The notes under the pieces were generated by a model. That model was not told where the DNA came from, did not search any database, and worked only from the letters and a program-made list of their open reading frames with translations. A DNA stretch of 64,000 bases, taken from the NCBI GenBank assembly GCA_026708685.1, contig JAPOUL010000090.1:1-64000 (forward strand), written 5' to 3'. The stretch comes from Bacteroidota bacterium. GTDB taxonomy: Bacteria > Bacteroidota > Rhodothermia > Rhodothermales > Bin80. Shown piece after piece: positions 9,659 through 19,099 of the stretch; positions within the stretch are counted from its first letter, which is position 1; every line of letters begins with the position of its first letter. The position numbers and the translations under genes were made by a program.

Positions 9659-10630
9659 ATGCGAATTCGTGAGCAATTGGCACAACTGAGAGACACATCT
9701 CTCGGCAGGCGGATCACCCGCGTGATGCGGATTGCCTTTACCGTTGGCGTGATTGCGTTCTTGGTCTGGCAACTGCGTGAGGTGGAATTTCGTGAGGTAT
9801 TTCTTGGATTACCTCGAAATCCACTGTTTTATCTTCTTCTGATCACGCTGTATTTCCTTCTCCCGGCAGTGCAGTTTTTGGCGTACAGGGTGGTATGGGA
9901 TTTTTCTCCTGCCGCCGCCATACGGGCATTTATCAAGAAGCGAATCTTAAACAAGGAAGTCCTCGGATACTCAGGAGAAATTTACCTCTACACATGGGCC
10001 AAAGACCATGTCCAGCAATCGGGGCGATCCCTGATGGAATGTATACGCGATATGAATATCATTTCCGCAGGTGCCTCTACATTGTCCGCGGTCATTTTGA
10101 TCGTATTCTTTGCATGGGAAGGTCAGGTTAACATACGCGATCTGATACCGGGAATCCATTCAGCCTTTCTCATAGGAGCAGTAGGAGTCACCATTGTGAT
10201 CCTTGTGATCGTTTTCAAATGGAGGCGATGGCTCTTTTCCATGCCATGGAAAGCCACTCGCATCATCTTCGGACTCCATATTTCACGATTGGTTGTTCGG
10301 CAGGTGCTGGAAATTTCCATGTGGCATCTTGCAATGCCAGAAGTTCCACTGGAGATTTGGTTTACCTATGCTGCAGTCTCAATTATCATCAACCAGATTC
10401 CGTTCATTCCGAGTCAGGATCTGCTCACCATGGCCATTGCTGTAAGCATGGCAGGTGCAATGACTGTTTCCGAAGCTCATATTGCGGCATTATTTGGTGC
10501 TGTTGCTCTGGTGAACAGGCTAATCAATCTCATCTTTTTCGCCACCCTTTCCATTCAGCCTCCCAAGAATTCAGATCTTGTTTCTGTGACTAAACCCCAT
10601 CTGAATGCGTCAAAAGAATCTGTCTCATAG
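9659..10630 (+). CDS. Polytopic inner-membrane protein of unknown function
   Basis: The protein has 323 residues from ATG at 9659; a start at 9635 is less likely. At least six or seven hydrophobic helices are visible, beginning near 25-45, 57-80, 140-160, 172-195 and 240-300. The layout recalls the UPF0104/YbhN-type membrane family, but I see no diagnostic motif and leave it unassigned. Twelve bases separate it from the next gene, and the following two genes overlap by 4 bp. The three therefore probably form one operon with the RND-type transporter. Confidence 0.65.
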   Translation: MRIREQLAQLRDTSLGRRITRVMRIAFTVGVIAFLVWQLREVEFREVFLGLPRNPLFYLLLITLYFLLPAVQFLAYRVVWDFSPAAAIRAFIKKRILNKEVLGYSGEIYLYTWAKDHVQQSGRSLMECIRDMNIISAGASTLSAVILIVFFAWEGQVNIRDLIPGIHSAFLIGAVGVTIVILVIVFKWRRWLFSMPWKATRIIFGLHISRLVVRQVLEISMWHLAMPEVPLEIWFTYAAVSIIINQIPFIPSQDLLTMAIAVSMAGAMTVSEAHIAALFGAVALVNRLINLIFFATLSIQPPKNSDLVSVTKPHLNASKESVS

Positions 10631-10642
10631 ATATGAAAATAG

Positions 10643-11347
10643 ATGCCATTGCTTATCACCATGGTTTTATTTGCAGGGATTTCTGTTCTTGATGGGTTTG
10701 CTCAACAGGTACGAGTCATTGAGGATTTTGAGAGATACGAAGTGGGCGATCTGCCCTACATGTGGAAAATACCTGACCGGGCATCAAGGAGTATGCTTCC
10801 CATTCCATCGGATCATGCTAAGCCCGATGATTTTGTGGAGATAATCCAGGGAGAGAACGGAAATATCCTTCAAGCCTATACTCAGGGAGAGTCGGTTCAG
10901 ATCGCATTACCCCAAGGGGCACTGCTTCCATGGAATCTGAATTATTTTCCGATCCTTCGCTGGCGCTGGCGTGCAGACAAGCTTCCAGATGGAGCAACCG
11001 AACGCTCACGAGGTCTGAATGATACGGGTGCGGCCCTGTATGTTGCTTTCCCATGCAGTGACTGGCTTGGACGACCCTGCACCATCAAGTATACCTACAG
11101 CAGTACCCTTCCCATCGGCAGTCGGCATCGATATGGAAAGCTTCATGTCGTGGTGGTTTCCACTGCATCGGAGGGTTTGGGAGAATGGATTGAGGTTCAA
11201 CGGAATGTCGCCGATGACTACCAGATGCTCTTTAACAAAGAACCCTCTGGAAATCCAATCTATATAATGATCTGGAGTGATTCTGACAATACTGACGGCG
11301 AGGCAGATGTTTATTTTGATGATATTATAATCGCTTCAGAAGAATGA
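10643..11347 (+). CDS. DUF3047-type secreted protein
   Basis: The protein has 234 residues. The first 20 form a signal peptide (hydrophobic, ending near DGFA). The mature part shows features I associate with DUF3047: VIEDFERY near the start, LRWRWRADKLP mid-protein, an AALYVAF strand, and an acidic DGEADVYFDDI end. The fold is presumably an exported beta-sandwich. Its function is unknown. Its TGA overlaps the ATG of the MMPL/RND gene (4-bp overlap), indicating translational coupling and a joint role. Confidence 0.72.
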   Translation: MPLLITMVLFAGISVLDGFAQQVRVIEDFERYEVGDLPYMWKIPDRASRSMLPIPSDHAKPDDFVEIIQGENGNILQAYTQGESVQIALPQGALLPWNLNYFPILRWRWRADKLPDGATERSRGLNDTGAALYVAFPCSDWLGRPCTIKYTYSSTLPIGSRHRYGKLHVVVVSTASEGLGEWIEVQRNVADDYQMLFNKEPSGNPIYIMIWSDSDNTDGEADVYFDDIIIASEE

Positions 11348-13851
11348 CATTCCTCTTTGCAAGATTGCACGGCTGGATTCGCATCGTGGTGCGATACCCT
11401 TTTCTTTTTCTTGGAGCTGCACTGCTGATTTCAATCGGCAGTATTCTCCTAGCGAGCAAGCTGACCATTGACCCAGACTTTGCCCATCTGATTCCTGAGT
11501 CGTACCCCAGTGTGCAGTCTCTGGAAAAGATTCGTGAAACCATTGGAGCTGGTGATGTATCGATCGATCTTGCGATTGAAAGTCCCTCTTTTGAGGCAAA
11601 TTTAGCCTTCGCCGAAGCGGTCATCCCACCCGCTATGTTGCTCCGAGATTCCGTTCAGAATGATCCAATTTTTGTGCGTCAGGAGTTGAGACGGGATACT
11701 GAATTCATGGCAAACAATGGATTGTATTTTGCCACAGATGATGAATTAAACACGCTGACAACCTGGCTGGAAGATAAAATTGTAGAGGTCAAGCTAGAGG
11801 CCAATCCATTTTTTTTCAGCCTTGATGACGAAGAAGAAGTGGAAGAGGATACAGACGCTGAGACCCTTGAAGAGGTCTATAATCAGATTGTGGGGCCTGA
11901 ATATCTCGTCAATTCAGATAGCACAATTCTGGTAGCTCGTTTTTTCGTTGCTGGTTCATCCACCGATGTGGGTTACATTGAATCCATCTATGCCCAATTG
12001 GAAAATGTGATCCAAACGGTCCGTCCCGCATCCTATCACCCCGATATGGAAACCTATCTTGCGGGTCGATTATGGAGGTATCGGACCGAGATCCGGGCCA
12101 TCACCGACGATGTGATCGGTTCTTTCGGTGCAGGAGCAATGGCTGTACTGTTGGTTTTGATGGCATACTTTTTCGTGAAAGCCATTCAACTCCGAGGACG
12201 GAATGCGATTTGGTCTCAACTTGCGAGAGCCCCAGTTACCGCTGCATTGATTGGGATACCTCTGCTGATGAGTTTGGCCTGGACCGCAGCCATTGGCTTT
12301 TTGGTTTTTGAAACCCTGAATCTATTCAGTTCAACCTTAGGATTGGTGTTATTTGGGTTGGGGATCGACTACGGAATTCATTTTTATGCCCGTTATATTG
12401 AGGAGCGAGGATCTGGACATAGCGTAAGCGATGCAATCGAAAAGACCTTTATGAGCACTGGACAGGCCATTGCCGTGGGTGCTCTTACTACTGCAGCCGC
12501 ACTTTTTGTTTTGATGGCCGCTGACTTCAAAGGGTTTAGTGAATTTGGATTTCTTGCAGGAACAGGTGTTCTGATTGCCCTGATCTGTACTCTACACATT
12601 CTACCTTCCCTATTGGTCATTTGTGAGCGTTGGAAGATCCTGCATTTTGAACGTGAGCACCCTGCTCAACAAAGTGTGACTGGTCTATTGGTGGGTGCTC
12701 GTGGACTATTGGTGGGATGTATTGCAGTGACCGCTGTTGCCTTGTTTATGGCACCACGAACCGAGTTTGAATATCGGTTTGGTGTTTTGGAGCCTGTCTA
12801 TGAGGACTGGGCAGCATTGAATGCGAAAGCAGCCTCGGCCTACACAGATTTTAATCGTAGAAATCCTGCCTATATTGTTGTTGATCATCCCCAAGAAGCT
12901 CTCTCAGTGGCACAGGCCTTACGTCAACGAATGGAAGAGGATACCGTGTTGCAAGTCATTGACGCAGATAGTTTTCGTACCACCATACGTGATGTTGAGA
13001 CCTTGCAGGACCGCTTTCCTCTGACTCCTGAAAGGCAGAATCAGCGGATCCAACGAATTGCATTGATCCGAGATTCACTACTGACGGATCCCGTCTTTGC
13101 CGGAGATCAGAGTGTCGATCGTATCCGTAGAGCGGCACAGACACGCACTCCCATCACCGTGGAAGATGTTCCTGAAATCATCAGCAGACGCTTTATTTCA
13201 AAATCGGGCGAATTGGGCGGTTATATTACTATTGTACCCGCAGTTGGACTGTCTGATGGGCGTAAGTCCATGGCATTTGCAGAGGATGTCTCCAATATTG
13301 TTACCGAAGATGGCAAAACCTATCATGCAGGATCAACATCCATTGTTGCGGCAGATGTTCTTCGACTGATGCAACAGGAAAGTCCTTACATGGTCCTTGC
13401 TACTCTCGTGATTGTAATGCTTTTAATGTGGATCAACTTTGGACAGTTTCGTTGGGCACTTCTGGCTATGTTACCCCTGATTGTAGGAATTATCTGGTTG
13501 ATTTTGTTTATGCAATTCTTCGGAATGCGCCTGAATTTCTACAATCTCTTTGTGATCCCAGCAATTATTGGAATCGGCAATGATGCGGGCGCCCATTTAG
13601 TGCATCGCTATCGGGAAGAGGGGGCTGGTGCATTATGGCATACCCTGCGCTCAACTGGAGAGCATGTGACCATGGGGGCCGTCACCACGATGGTTGGATT
13701 TGGCGGACTCTTGCTGAGTTTTCATCCGGGGTTGAATACAGTGGGATCTCTTGCAGTGGTTGGAATTGGAACGACACTTTTAGCTGCATTACTCTTTTTA
13801 CCTGCCCTTATTCAAGTTTTAGAAGATCGTGGACGATTGAAACGAAGATGA
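11344..13851 (+). CDS. MMPL/RND-family transporter
   Basis: The protein has 835 residues with the duplicated RND layout. One N-terminal helix (about 15-37) precedes a periplasmic loop of about 220 residues that includes an acidic EEEVEED stretch. A five- to six-helix block (about 265-430) follows, then a second helix, a second loop and a second helix block. GLGIDYGIHFYARY and GIGNDAGAHLVHRY are the two paired repeats of helix 4, where the proton-relay acidic residues sit in this superfamily. Members export lipids or hydrophobic compounds. Overlap with the DUF3047 gene suggests a periplasmic partner. Confidence 0.88.
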   Translation: MTFLFARLHGWIRIVVRYPFLFLGAALLISIGSILLASKLTIDPDFAHLIPESYPSVQSLEKIRETIGAGDVSIDLAIESPSFEANLAFAEAVIPPAMLLRDSVQNDPIFVRQELRRDTEFMANNGLYFATDDELNTLTTWLEDKIVEVKLEANPFFFSLDDEEEVEEDTDAETLEEVYNQIVGPEYLVNSDSTILVARFFVAGSSTDVGYIESIYAQLENVIQTVRPASYHPDMETYLAGRLWRYRTEIRAITDDVIGSFGAGAMAVLLVLMAYFFVKAIQLRGRNAIWSQLARAPVTAALIGIPLLMSLAWTAAIGFLVFETLNLFSSTLGLVLFGLGIDYGIHFYARYIEERGSGHSVSDAIEKTFMSTGQAIAVGALTTAAALFVLMAADFKGFSEFGFLAGTGVLIALICTLHILPSLLVICERWKILHFEREHPAQQSVTGLLVGARGLLVGCIAVTAVALFMAPRTEFEYRFGVLEPVYEDWAALNAKAASAYTDFNRRNPAYIVVDHPQEALSVAQALRQRMEEDTVLQVIDADSFRTTIRDVETLQDRFPLTPERQNQRIQRIALIRDSLLTDPVFAGDQSVDRIRRAAQTRTPITVEDVPEIISRRFISKSGELGGYITIVPAVGLSDGRKSMAFAEDVSNIVTEDGKTYHAGSTSIVAADVLRLMQQESPYMVLATLVIVMLLMWINFGQFRWALLAMLPLIVGIIWLILFMQFFGMRLNFYNLFVIPAIIGIGNDAGAHLVHRYREEGAGALWHTLRSTGEHVTMGAVTTMVGFGGLLLSFHPGLNTVGSLAVVGIGTTLLAALLFLPALIQVLEDRGRLKRR

Positions 13852-14282
13852 TTGAAGATTCCCCGCCATAGGCAAGATGCTACCAATGAACATGGATAAA
13901 TGGTTTACGATAGACATTGAATATAAATCAATATTTGGTGATGAATATCCACGGTCTAATTTTCGAGTGTGAACCATTACGTATTTGGTAACGCTCTATG
14001 GATATACGATTTAAAAGTCGGGGGCTTCTACAAATATTTATCAAGGCACATGGTTTAGTAAAGTCCTTTGGGGCAAGAATGGCAGAAAAATTATGGGGAT
14101 TATATACGTGAGAGCCCTACATTTTCGAGCGTTATACAAAAAACAGAGGCGGTCAGCATCTCTGACATATGGTGCTATGTGTTTCTACGAAGCGACCGCA
14201 GAGCAGATGCGTCATGCCTGATTGAACTTGGGGCAAGGATGTGCGTATTCAAATGGATACATATCTCCAGAGTTCAGCCCAC
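13852..14282. other. Intergenic stretch between the MMPL gene and the AAA gene
   Basis: An AT-rich first half leads into a less AT-rich second half. An open frame at 14068-14493 overlaps the AAA gene in another frame and lacks protein-like composition. I see no RNA gene or clear terminator. Confidence 0.5.
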
Positions 14283-15401
14283 ATGCATCACCATATTCCC
14301 CCCGATGATCGTGGACGGTCTAAGTACTTCCATGGACGCGGTGAGATACGTTCTCGCTTCCTGGGGCGCCTTAATCACTACGAAGCCATCAACGGAGGCT
14401 CTACTCTCCTTGTCACGGGTGCACCAGGTGCAGGAAAATCAGCACTCTTGTATGCACTGGGCGAAGATGCAGAAGACCTTGGGTGGAACGTAAAGATGGA
14501 TATCACACCAGAACACTTCACTAGCCCCCTTCTCATGGCAAAGTGTCTCTCTGTGAAACTAAAGCATAGCACGGCACGATCAACATCCATTGATGCCAAA
14601 GTGATACAGCAAAGTTGGGGATCATCACGTATCTTGGGGGCAGCAATCGCAGATGTCATGAGAGAGGCCGCCAGTACAAGGCCGCTCCTGCTGGTTCTGG
14701 ACGAGGCACAAGAACTATCAACCATTGCTGACATCTCCGAAGACAGGAAGGTGGCAGGTGCAGCGATGGGATTGTTACACAAGGGGAAATTGGGACACCC
14801 CATCGTTCTGCTTGCGGGTGGATTAGACACATCTAGGCAGGTACTTAGTTCATTCGGAGTGTCCCGTATTACGAATGAGAACAGAGCACGGATCGGTGCT
14901 CTAAGCATGGAGTCCAGCCGTGATGTGATTCGTGCATATGTACTTGGGGAGACTGGCATAGATATTCCTGAGCAGTGGGTACAGCCCATCTCAATGAAAA
15001 CGCACGGATGGCCCCAGCATATCGTTTGCTATTCGGGGGCTGCTGCCACCAAGGTGGCCACGCTTCATCACGCACCTTCGGACTCGGACCTCAAGGATGT
15101 TGTCACATACGGGCGGGCTACACAAGTGGCGTACTACGAAGAACGCACACATGATTTTGATTGGGAGGCATTAAGGTGCATTGCAGGCGTTTTTGAGCCT
15201 ATTCCTGTGGGAGGCTCAACCACTCGCAGTGTCATTGAGAATGCACTGAAAGAAGTGTATACGGAAGAGCAAATTATGGATATCTTCACCCGTGCACTAC
15301 GACAGGGTGTCATTACAGCAACCGCACATGGCAAATACACGATTCCCATTCCATCTATGCACAGTTGGCTTATAACTGAGTTCGGGCACTCACGTACATA
15401 A
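14283..15401 (+). CDS. AAA/STAND-type ATPase with C-terminal winged-helix-like region
   Basis: The protein has 372 residues if started at ATG 14283; a GTG at 14241 adds 14 residues. Walker A is GAPGAGKS (46-53) and Walker B is LLLVLDEAQEL (DE at 140-141). The C-terminal 80 residues resemble a winged helix (leucine/isoleucine-spaced helices, then a short hairpin near TAHGKYTIPI). The architecture fits Orc/ExeA-like or STAND ATPases found in mobile regions. The partner is unknown. It ends inside the 21-bp repeat, immediately before a truncated toxin gene, which suggests the gene arrived with a boundary at its 3' end. Confidence 0.6.
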   Translation: MHHHIPPDDRGRSKYFHGRGEIRSRFLGRLNHYEAINGGSTLLVTGAPGAGKSALLYALGEDAEDLGWNVKMDITPEHFTSPLLMAKCLSVKLKHSTARSTSIDAKVIQQSWGSSRILGAAIADVMREAASTRPLLLVLDEAQELSTIADISEDRKVAGAAMGLLHKGKLGHPIVLLAGGLDTSRQVLSSFGVSRITNENRARIGALSMESSRDVIRAYVLGETGIDIPEQWVQPISMKTHGWPQHIVCYSGAAATKVATLHHAPSDSDLKDVVTYGRATQVAYYEERTHDFDWEALRCIAGVFEPIPVGGSTTRSVIENALKEVYTEEQIMDIFTRALRQGVITATAHGKYTIPIPSMHSWLITEFGHSRT

Positions 15402-15408
15402 TTCCCAA
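15388..15408. repeat. 21-bp repeat, copy 2
   Basis: It matches 1779-1799 at 20 of 21 positions. It spans the stop codon of the AAA gene and ends 17 bp before the truncated HigB start. Related but weaker sequences (TTTGTATAATTCC) occur at 42029-42041 and 55287-55299. Confidence 0.5.
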
Positions 15409-15424
15409 CGTTATTTCTGCCCGA

Positions 15425-15655
15425 ATGTCATTATTGGAAGATATGCAAAATCTTTCATTGGTATCCTACAATCCTCCAGAGAGAATGCATCAACTTGTTA
15501 GAGATCGCTCTGAGCAATTTGCAATCAATCTTGTTCATCCATTCCGTCCCATCTTTGAGGTAAATCATGATCTAGTTCCACGAAAGAACGATGGTGGAAT
15601 TGATCTTGCAAATGTGACAAGGATTACCATCATTGAAGTGACAGATGACCATTAA
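15425..15655 (+). pseudogene. higB: HigB/RelE-type toxin, N-terminally truncated
   Basis: The frame encodes 76 residues. They match the C-terminal two thirds of HigB/RelE-like toxins of about 100-110 residues: the LVHPFRPIFE strand, VPRKNDGGIDL, and the terminal TRITIIEVTDDH. The expected first 30-40 residues, including the first helices, are absent. The in-frame sequence upstream runs into a TGA within the AAA gene. The toxin would normally cleave mRNA at the ribosome. It lies 21 bp before the antitoxin gene in the usual toxin-first order. Truncation makes loss of toxicity likely, though a short active form cannot be excluded. Confidence 0.7.
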
Positions 15656-15676
15656 ACCTTTTTTCTATTACTGATT

Positions 15677-16771
15677 ATGTCGGATTCTAATCTGAAGTGG
15701 GAACCACAATATGGAATTCCCCCTGGGTGGATGCTTGAAGATCATCTTCAAGCCAGAGGCTATTCCCAGGCTGAGTTTGCTCAACGCTGTAACCGATCGC
15801 CCAAACTCATCAGCGAGATCATTGCGGGAAAAGCTCCCATAGAGCCTGCCACTGCTCTACAATTTGAAAAAGTTCTTGGATTGAATGCTCAAATATGGGT
15901 CAATATTGAATCCAAATACCAACTCTTTTTGGCTCGTGAAGCTGAAGCAAAGAAGGCCGAAGAAGAATCTGAATGGGTTCGTGGATTCCCCATTAACCAT
16001 TTGGTCAAACGCGGGTATATTTCCCAACCCAAAACGACCGCTGATCAAGTTTCTACACTGCTTGCATTTTTTCGGATTGCCTCCACAGATGCTTGGGATG
16101 TTATCTATCGTCACCCCAAAGCGGCACTCCGGCATTCCCCCTCATTCAAGAGTGATCCCAAGGTTTGGTCAACGTTACTTCAAATTGGAGTAATCAAAGC
16201 TGAAGAGCAGTTATGCCTACCCTACTGCAAAAGTGAGTTCAGTACTACGGTCCGACGTATCCGTGAGCTGACACGCAAGCCTTTAGTTGATGCCTTGAAT
16301 GATGCACAAAAATTATGCAATGATGCTGGTGTTGGGTTAGTCTTGGTAGAGCCCATAAGAGGTGCTCCACTCAGTGGTGCTGCTTGGTGGACCAATCCTA
16401 AGACTGCCGTCATTCAGCTTACGGGAAGATACAAATCCAACGATCATCTCTGGTTTACATTCTTTCACGAAGCTGCACACATCTTGCTTCATAGCAAGAA
16501 AAACATCTTTCTGGATGCATCTAACGACACAGGAGAGGCAGACATAGAATTAGAAGCCCATCGGTGGGCAGCTAACCTGCTAATTCCACCCAAACGGTGG
16601 AGCGATTTTGTAACACGTTCTTCTTTCACTGAACAGGAAATCAAAACGTTTGCTAAAGAACTGGGCATTGCTACTGGAATTGTCGTTGGCAGACTCCAGC
16701 ACGAGGGGATCATTGACTGGTCACATTTTAATGACCTTAAAGAATCGTTCAATTGGGATGATTTTCGTTGA
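15677..16771 (+). CDS. higA: HigA-family antitoxin with ImmA/IrrE metallopeptidase-like domain
   Basis: The protein has 364 residues. The HTH region (about 20-70) reads GYSQAEFAQRCNRSPKLISEII, then the HigA-typical PATALQFEKVLGL. The C-terminal half carries FFHEAAHILLH (HExxH at 264-268) and a downstream E-A-x-x-WAANLLIP, the ImmA/IrrE zinc-peptidase signature. Such long HigA antitoxins neutralise HigB and repress the operon; the ImmA domain may sense stress. The frame is intact, although the paired toxin is truncated. Codon use and layout are unlike those of the flanking transposase. Confidence 0.85.
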   Translation: MSDSNLKWEPQYGIPPGWMLEDHLQARGYSQAEFAQRCNRSPKLISEIIAGKAPIEPATALQFEKVLGLNAQIWVNIESKYQLFLAREAEAKKAEEESEWVRGFPINHLVKRGYISQPKTTADQVSTLLAFFRIASTDAWDVIYRHPKAALRHSPSFKSDPKVWSTLLQIGVIKAEEQLCLPYCKSEFSTTVRRIRELTRKPLVDALNDAQKLCNDAGVGLVLVEPIRGAPLSGAAWWTNPKTAVIQLTGRYKSNDHLWFTFFHEAAHILLHSKKNIFLDASNDTGEADIELEAHRWAANLLIPPKRWSDFVTRSSFTEQEIKTFAKELGIATGIVVGRLQHEGIIDWSHFNDLKESFNWDDFR

Positions 16772-16886
16772 TTACTCTTAGGGATGATCACATGACGGAG
16801 GTGAAAAATCCTAATGAATGAAGATTTTCCATATTTACCTGCATCTTCATCTGTGCTCCTGAAGTACAGGGTTTTATGGTGGCCTG

Positions 16887-18620
16887 ATGAGTAAACGCTT
16901 GGACTTTTTCCAGCATCCCGGTGGTCTGTCAATGCGTCAGTATGAAGCCCTCCGAGCCTATCATTATGAAGGATGCTCGGTGGAGGAGGCAGCTACGCGG
17001 GGTGGCTATACCGTAGGGTCGTTCCGTAATCTACTCACGCGCTTCAATAAGAATCCCACCTTAGATTTCTTCTGGCCGTCCACGCCCACAACTGATCCGA
17101 AAATAAAAAAGAAGGATCCCCGACCTGCACGAATCCTTGAACTGCGCCTTCAAGACGGCTTAACCATTACCCAAATTAAGGCTCGCTTGGAGCAGGAGAA
17201 GATGCCTGCAAGCATAGGCTATATTCAGAAAATCTTTACCCAAGAGGGCATCCAACGACTGCCCCGAAACAGAAAGTTCACACCAACTACTCCCAGAACA
17301 ATTTCCGATCAAAGGAGGCTTGACTTGACCCCTCGCTCCTTTCATACGGATTTCGGTGGACTCTTCTTGTTTGCATTGGATCTGGCTCGGATGAACATAC
17401 CATCCTTCGTGAAGAAAGTCAACATGTCGGGTACGACCTTGATCCCCGCAGAATGTGCCTTTCTTTCGCTGTTAGCTCTGAAGGTATACGGGATCGGTCA
17501 ACCATCTCGAGAAATGGCAAAAACCCTAGATGAAGGACTTGCCCTCTTTACTGGACTCAATGTCATTCCCGATTGCCCCACCTTGACCGAATACTCTATT
17601 GAGGTGGATCAAACCTTTTCTACGGCTCTAATGCATCAGTGGTATCACACTGCAGTACGTCTTTCCGATACCATCGGTACTGGGCAATCCATTGATCTCA
17701 ATTTTCATAGGATCCCCTATCATGGAGATCAGGCACTTTCACAAAAACAGTATGTCTACAAACATGCTCTCCCCCGAAATGGCCTTCTCACGATGCTTGG
17801 CCTTGATGCCGACTCCCATGTCATTTGCTATGCAGATTCAACCATATGCAAAGATAGCCGGAATGCATCAATCCTCCGTTTTGTGGACCACTGGAAAGCA
17901 CAGACTGGAACAATTCCCAAAGAATTAGTCTTTGACAGCAGATGTACCACGCATGAGTATTTGGGAAAGCTGACTGATATGGGAATCAACTACATTACCT
18001 TGCGAAGAAAATCAGACCAGTTGATCCAACGCATCCACTGTCTACCCATGGAGGCTTGGAATCAGATTCATCTAACCACTACCCCAAGGCCATATCGAAA
18101 TCCGAAAGTGATTGAAGAAGTGACCAAATTACGAATGAACCCCCATAGGGTAAGGCAGCTACTAATCAAAGGCCTGGATAACAGTGATCAGCTCACCGTG
18201 ATGCTCACCAATCAGATGGAACGTTCCTCAACACAGCTCATCGATCGGTATGTACGGAAAATGGTCAACGAACGGGTGCTCAGCGACTCCATCAAATTCT
18301 TCCATCTAGACTCCCTGAGTTCAGTCGTCCCCATGCGAATCAATGTAGATACTCAGTTGACTGTAATGGCCAGTGGATTGTACAGACTCCTGGGGATGCA
18401 CATGAGTAACGGGTATGAACAGGCAGAAGTCGAAACCATCTTCCGTGAATTTGTCCGCTTAAGAGGAAACATAACCATCACCGAAGATGAAATTCAGGTC
18501 ATCCTGCACTTACAAGCAAAAAGTAGATTTCTGAAAAAGGGAGAATCCCAAGAATTTCAAGAGAGAATTCCGTGGCTCGACAATAAATTGCTACGAGTGA
18601 TTCTCGTCAAACGCCCGTAA
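16887..18620 (+). CDS. DDE-type transposase with tandem HTH N-terminus
   Basis: The protein has 577 residues. Two HTH-like segments (about 28-52, EGCSVEEAATRGG; and 92-120, LTITQIKARLEQ) precede a linker and an RNase-H-like core. Candidate catalytic acids are D270 (SIDLNFHRI) and D350 (LVFDSRCTTHEYL), with a Glu further on. The family resembles IS1634/ISNCY-type enzymes, but I cannot fix it. I could not find convincing terminal inverted repeats or a target duplication in the 115 bp upstream or the region downstream, so this may be a solo or domesticated copy. The frame is intact. Confidence 0.65.
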   Translation: MSKRLDFFQHPGGLSMRQYEALRAYHYEGCSVEEAATRGGYTVGSFRNLLTRFNKNPTLDFFWPSTPTTDPKIKKKDPRPARILELRLQDGLTITQIKARLEQEKMPASIGYIQKIFTQEGIQRLPRNRKFTPTTPRTISDQRRLDLTPRSFHTDFGGLFLFALDLARMNIPSFVKKVNMSGTTLIPAECAFLSLLALKVYGIGQPSREMAKTLDEGLALFTGLNVIPDCPTLTEYSIEVDQTFSTALMHQWYHTAVRLSDTIGTGQSIDLNFHRIPYHGDQALSQKQYVYKHALPRNGLLTMLGLDADSHVICYADSTICKDSRNASILRFVDHWKAQTGTIPKELVFDSRCTTHEYLGKLTDMGINYITLRRKSDQLIQRIHCLPMEAWNQIHLTTTPRPYRNPKVIEEVTKLRMNPHRVRQLLIKGLDNSDQLTVMLTNQMERSSTQLIDRYVRKMVNERVLSDSIKFFHLDSLSSVVPMRINVDTQLTVMASGLYRLLGMHMSNGYEQAEVETIFREFVRLRGNITITEDEIQVILHLQAKSRFLKKGESQEFQERIPWLDNKLLRVILVKRP

Positions 18621-18732
18621 TTCCAAGAGGCTTTCATGTCTAGGAATACTGGGAATAGACCGTTCATCCGTTGCATGGACTATCCATGAAGAACGATCTC
18701 TGGGTTGATCACAGCACATAGGATGAGAAACA

Positions 18733-18942
18733 CTATCTCTCTGAACGAAAATCTTCAACCTTCTGCAATACTTCAGTCGCTTCCTGCACGCATTCATTTG
18801 CATCTTTAATGATTTCAAGATCCCCATGATCAAGAGCCCTTTGCTGAAATACTCTCGCACGCCTAAGCATCTTTCGTGCCCTTAGGAGGAGTCCATACGT
18901 CTTGATGAGTTTATACAGCCAGATGAATTCTCTGCTTAACAT
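18733..18942 (-). CDS. Small helical hypothetical protein
   Basis: The ORF has 69 residues and starts at ATG 18942. Composition is strongly helical, with alternating basic and acidic blocks (RARKMLRRARVFQQRAL, then EATEVLQKVEDF), suggesting a short coiled coil. There is no signal peptide and I recognise no family. It lies between the transposase and the TPR gene, with its own upstream space of about 150 bp. Confidence 0.35.
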   Translation of the reverse strand: MLSREFIWLYKLIKTYGLLLRARKMLRRARVFQQRALDHGDLEIIKDANECVQEATEVLQKVEDFRSER

Positions 18943-19099
18943 GTGTTTGAAGTTTAAAAGGGGGCCATTAGCCGAAGTACAGTTGTATTGATCTGTAACG
19001 ATTGAATGCGTAAAATGATCAATCTGCGTTGTATAAGTCTGAAATGTTGTATATTATCGTCCAACCGAAGTCTTTGACCTAATTAAACCCTTCGTATTC

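Noticed and set aside
14068-14493. 141-codon ORF overlapping the AAA gene
   Set aside because: Most of it is the shadow of the AAA gene in another frame; the upstream part is not protein-like.
16772-18732. Terminal inverted repeats for the transposase
   Set aside because: The only similarity found (around TCCTAatgaATGAAG against the reverse complement of the downstream side) is too weak and gapped to support element ends.
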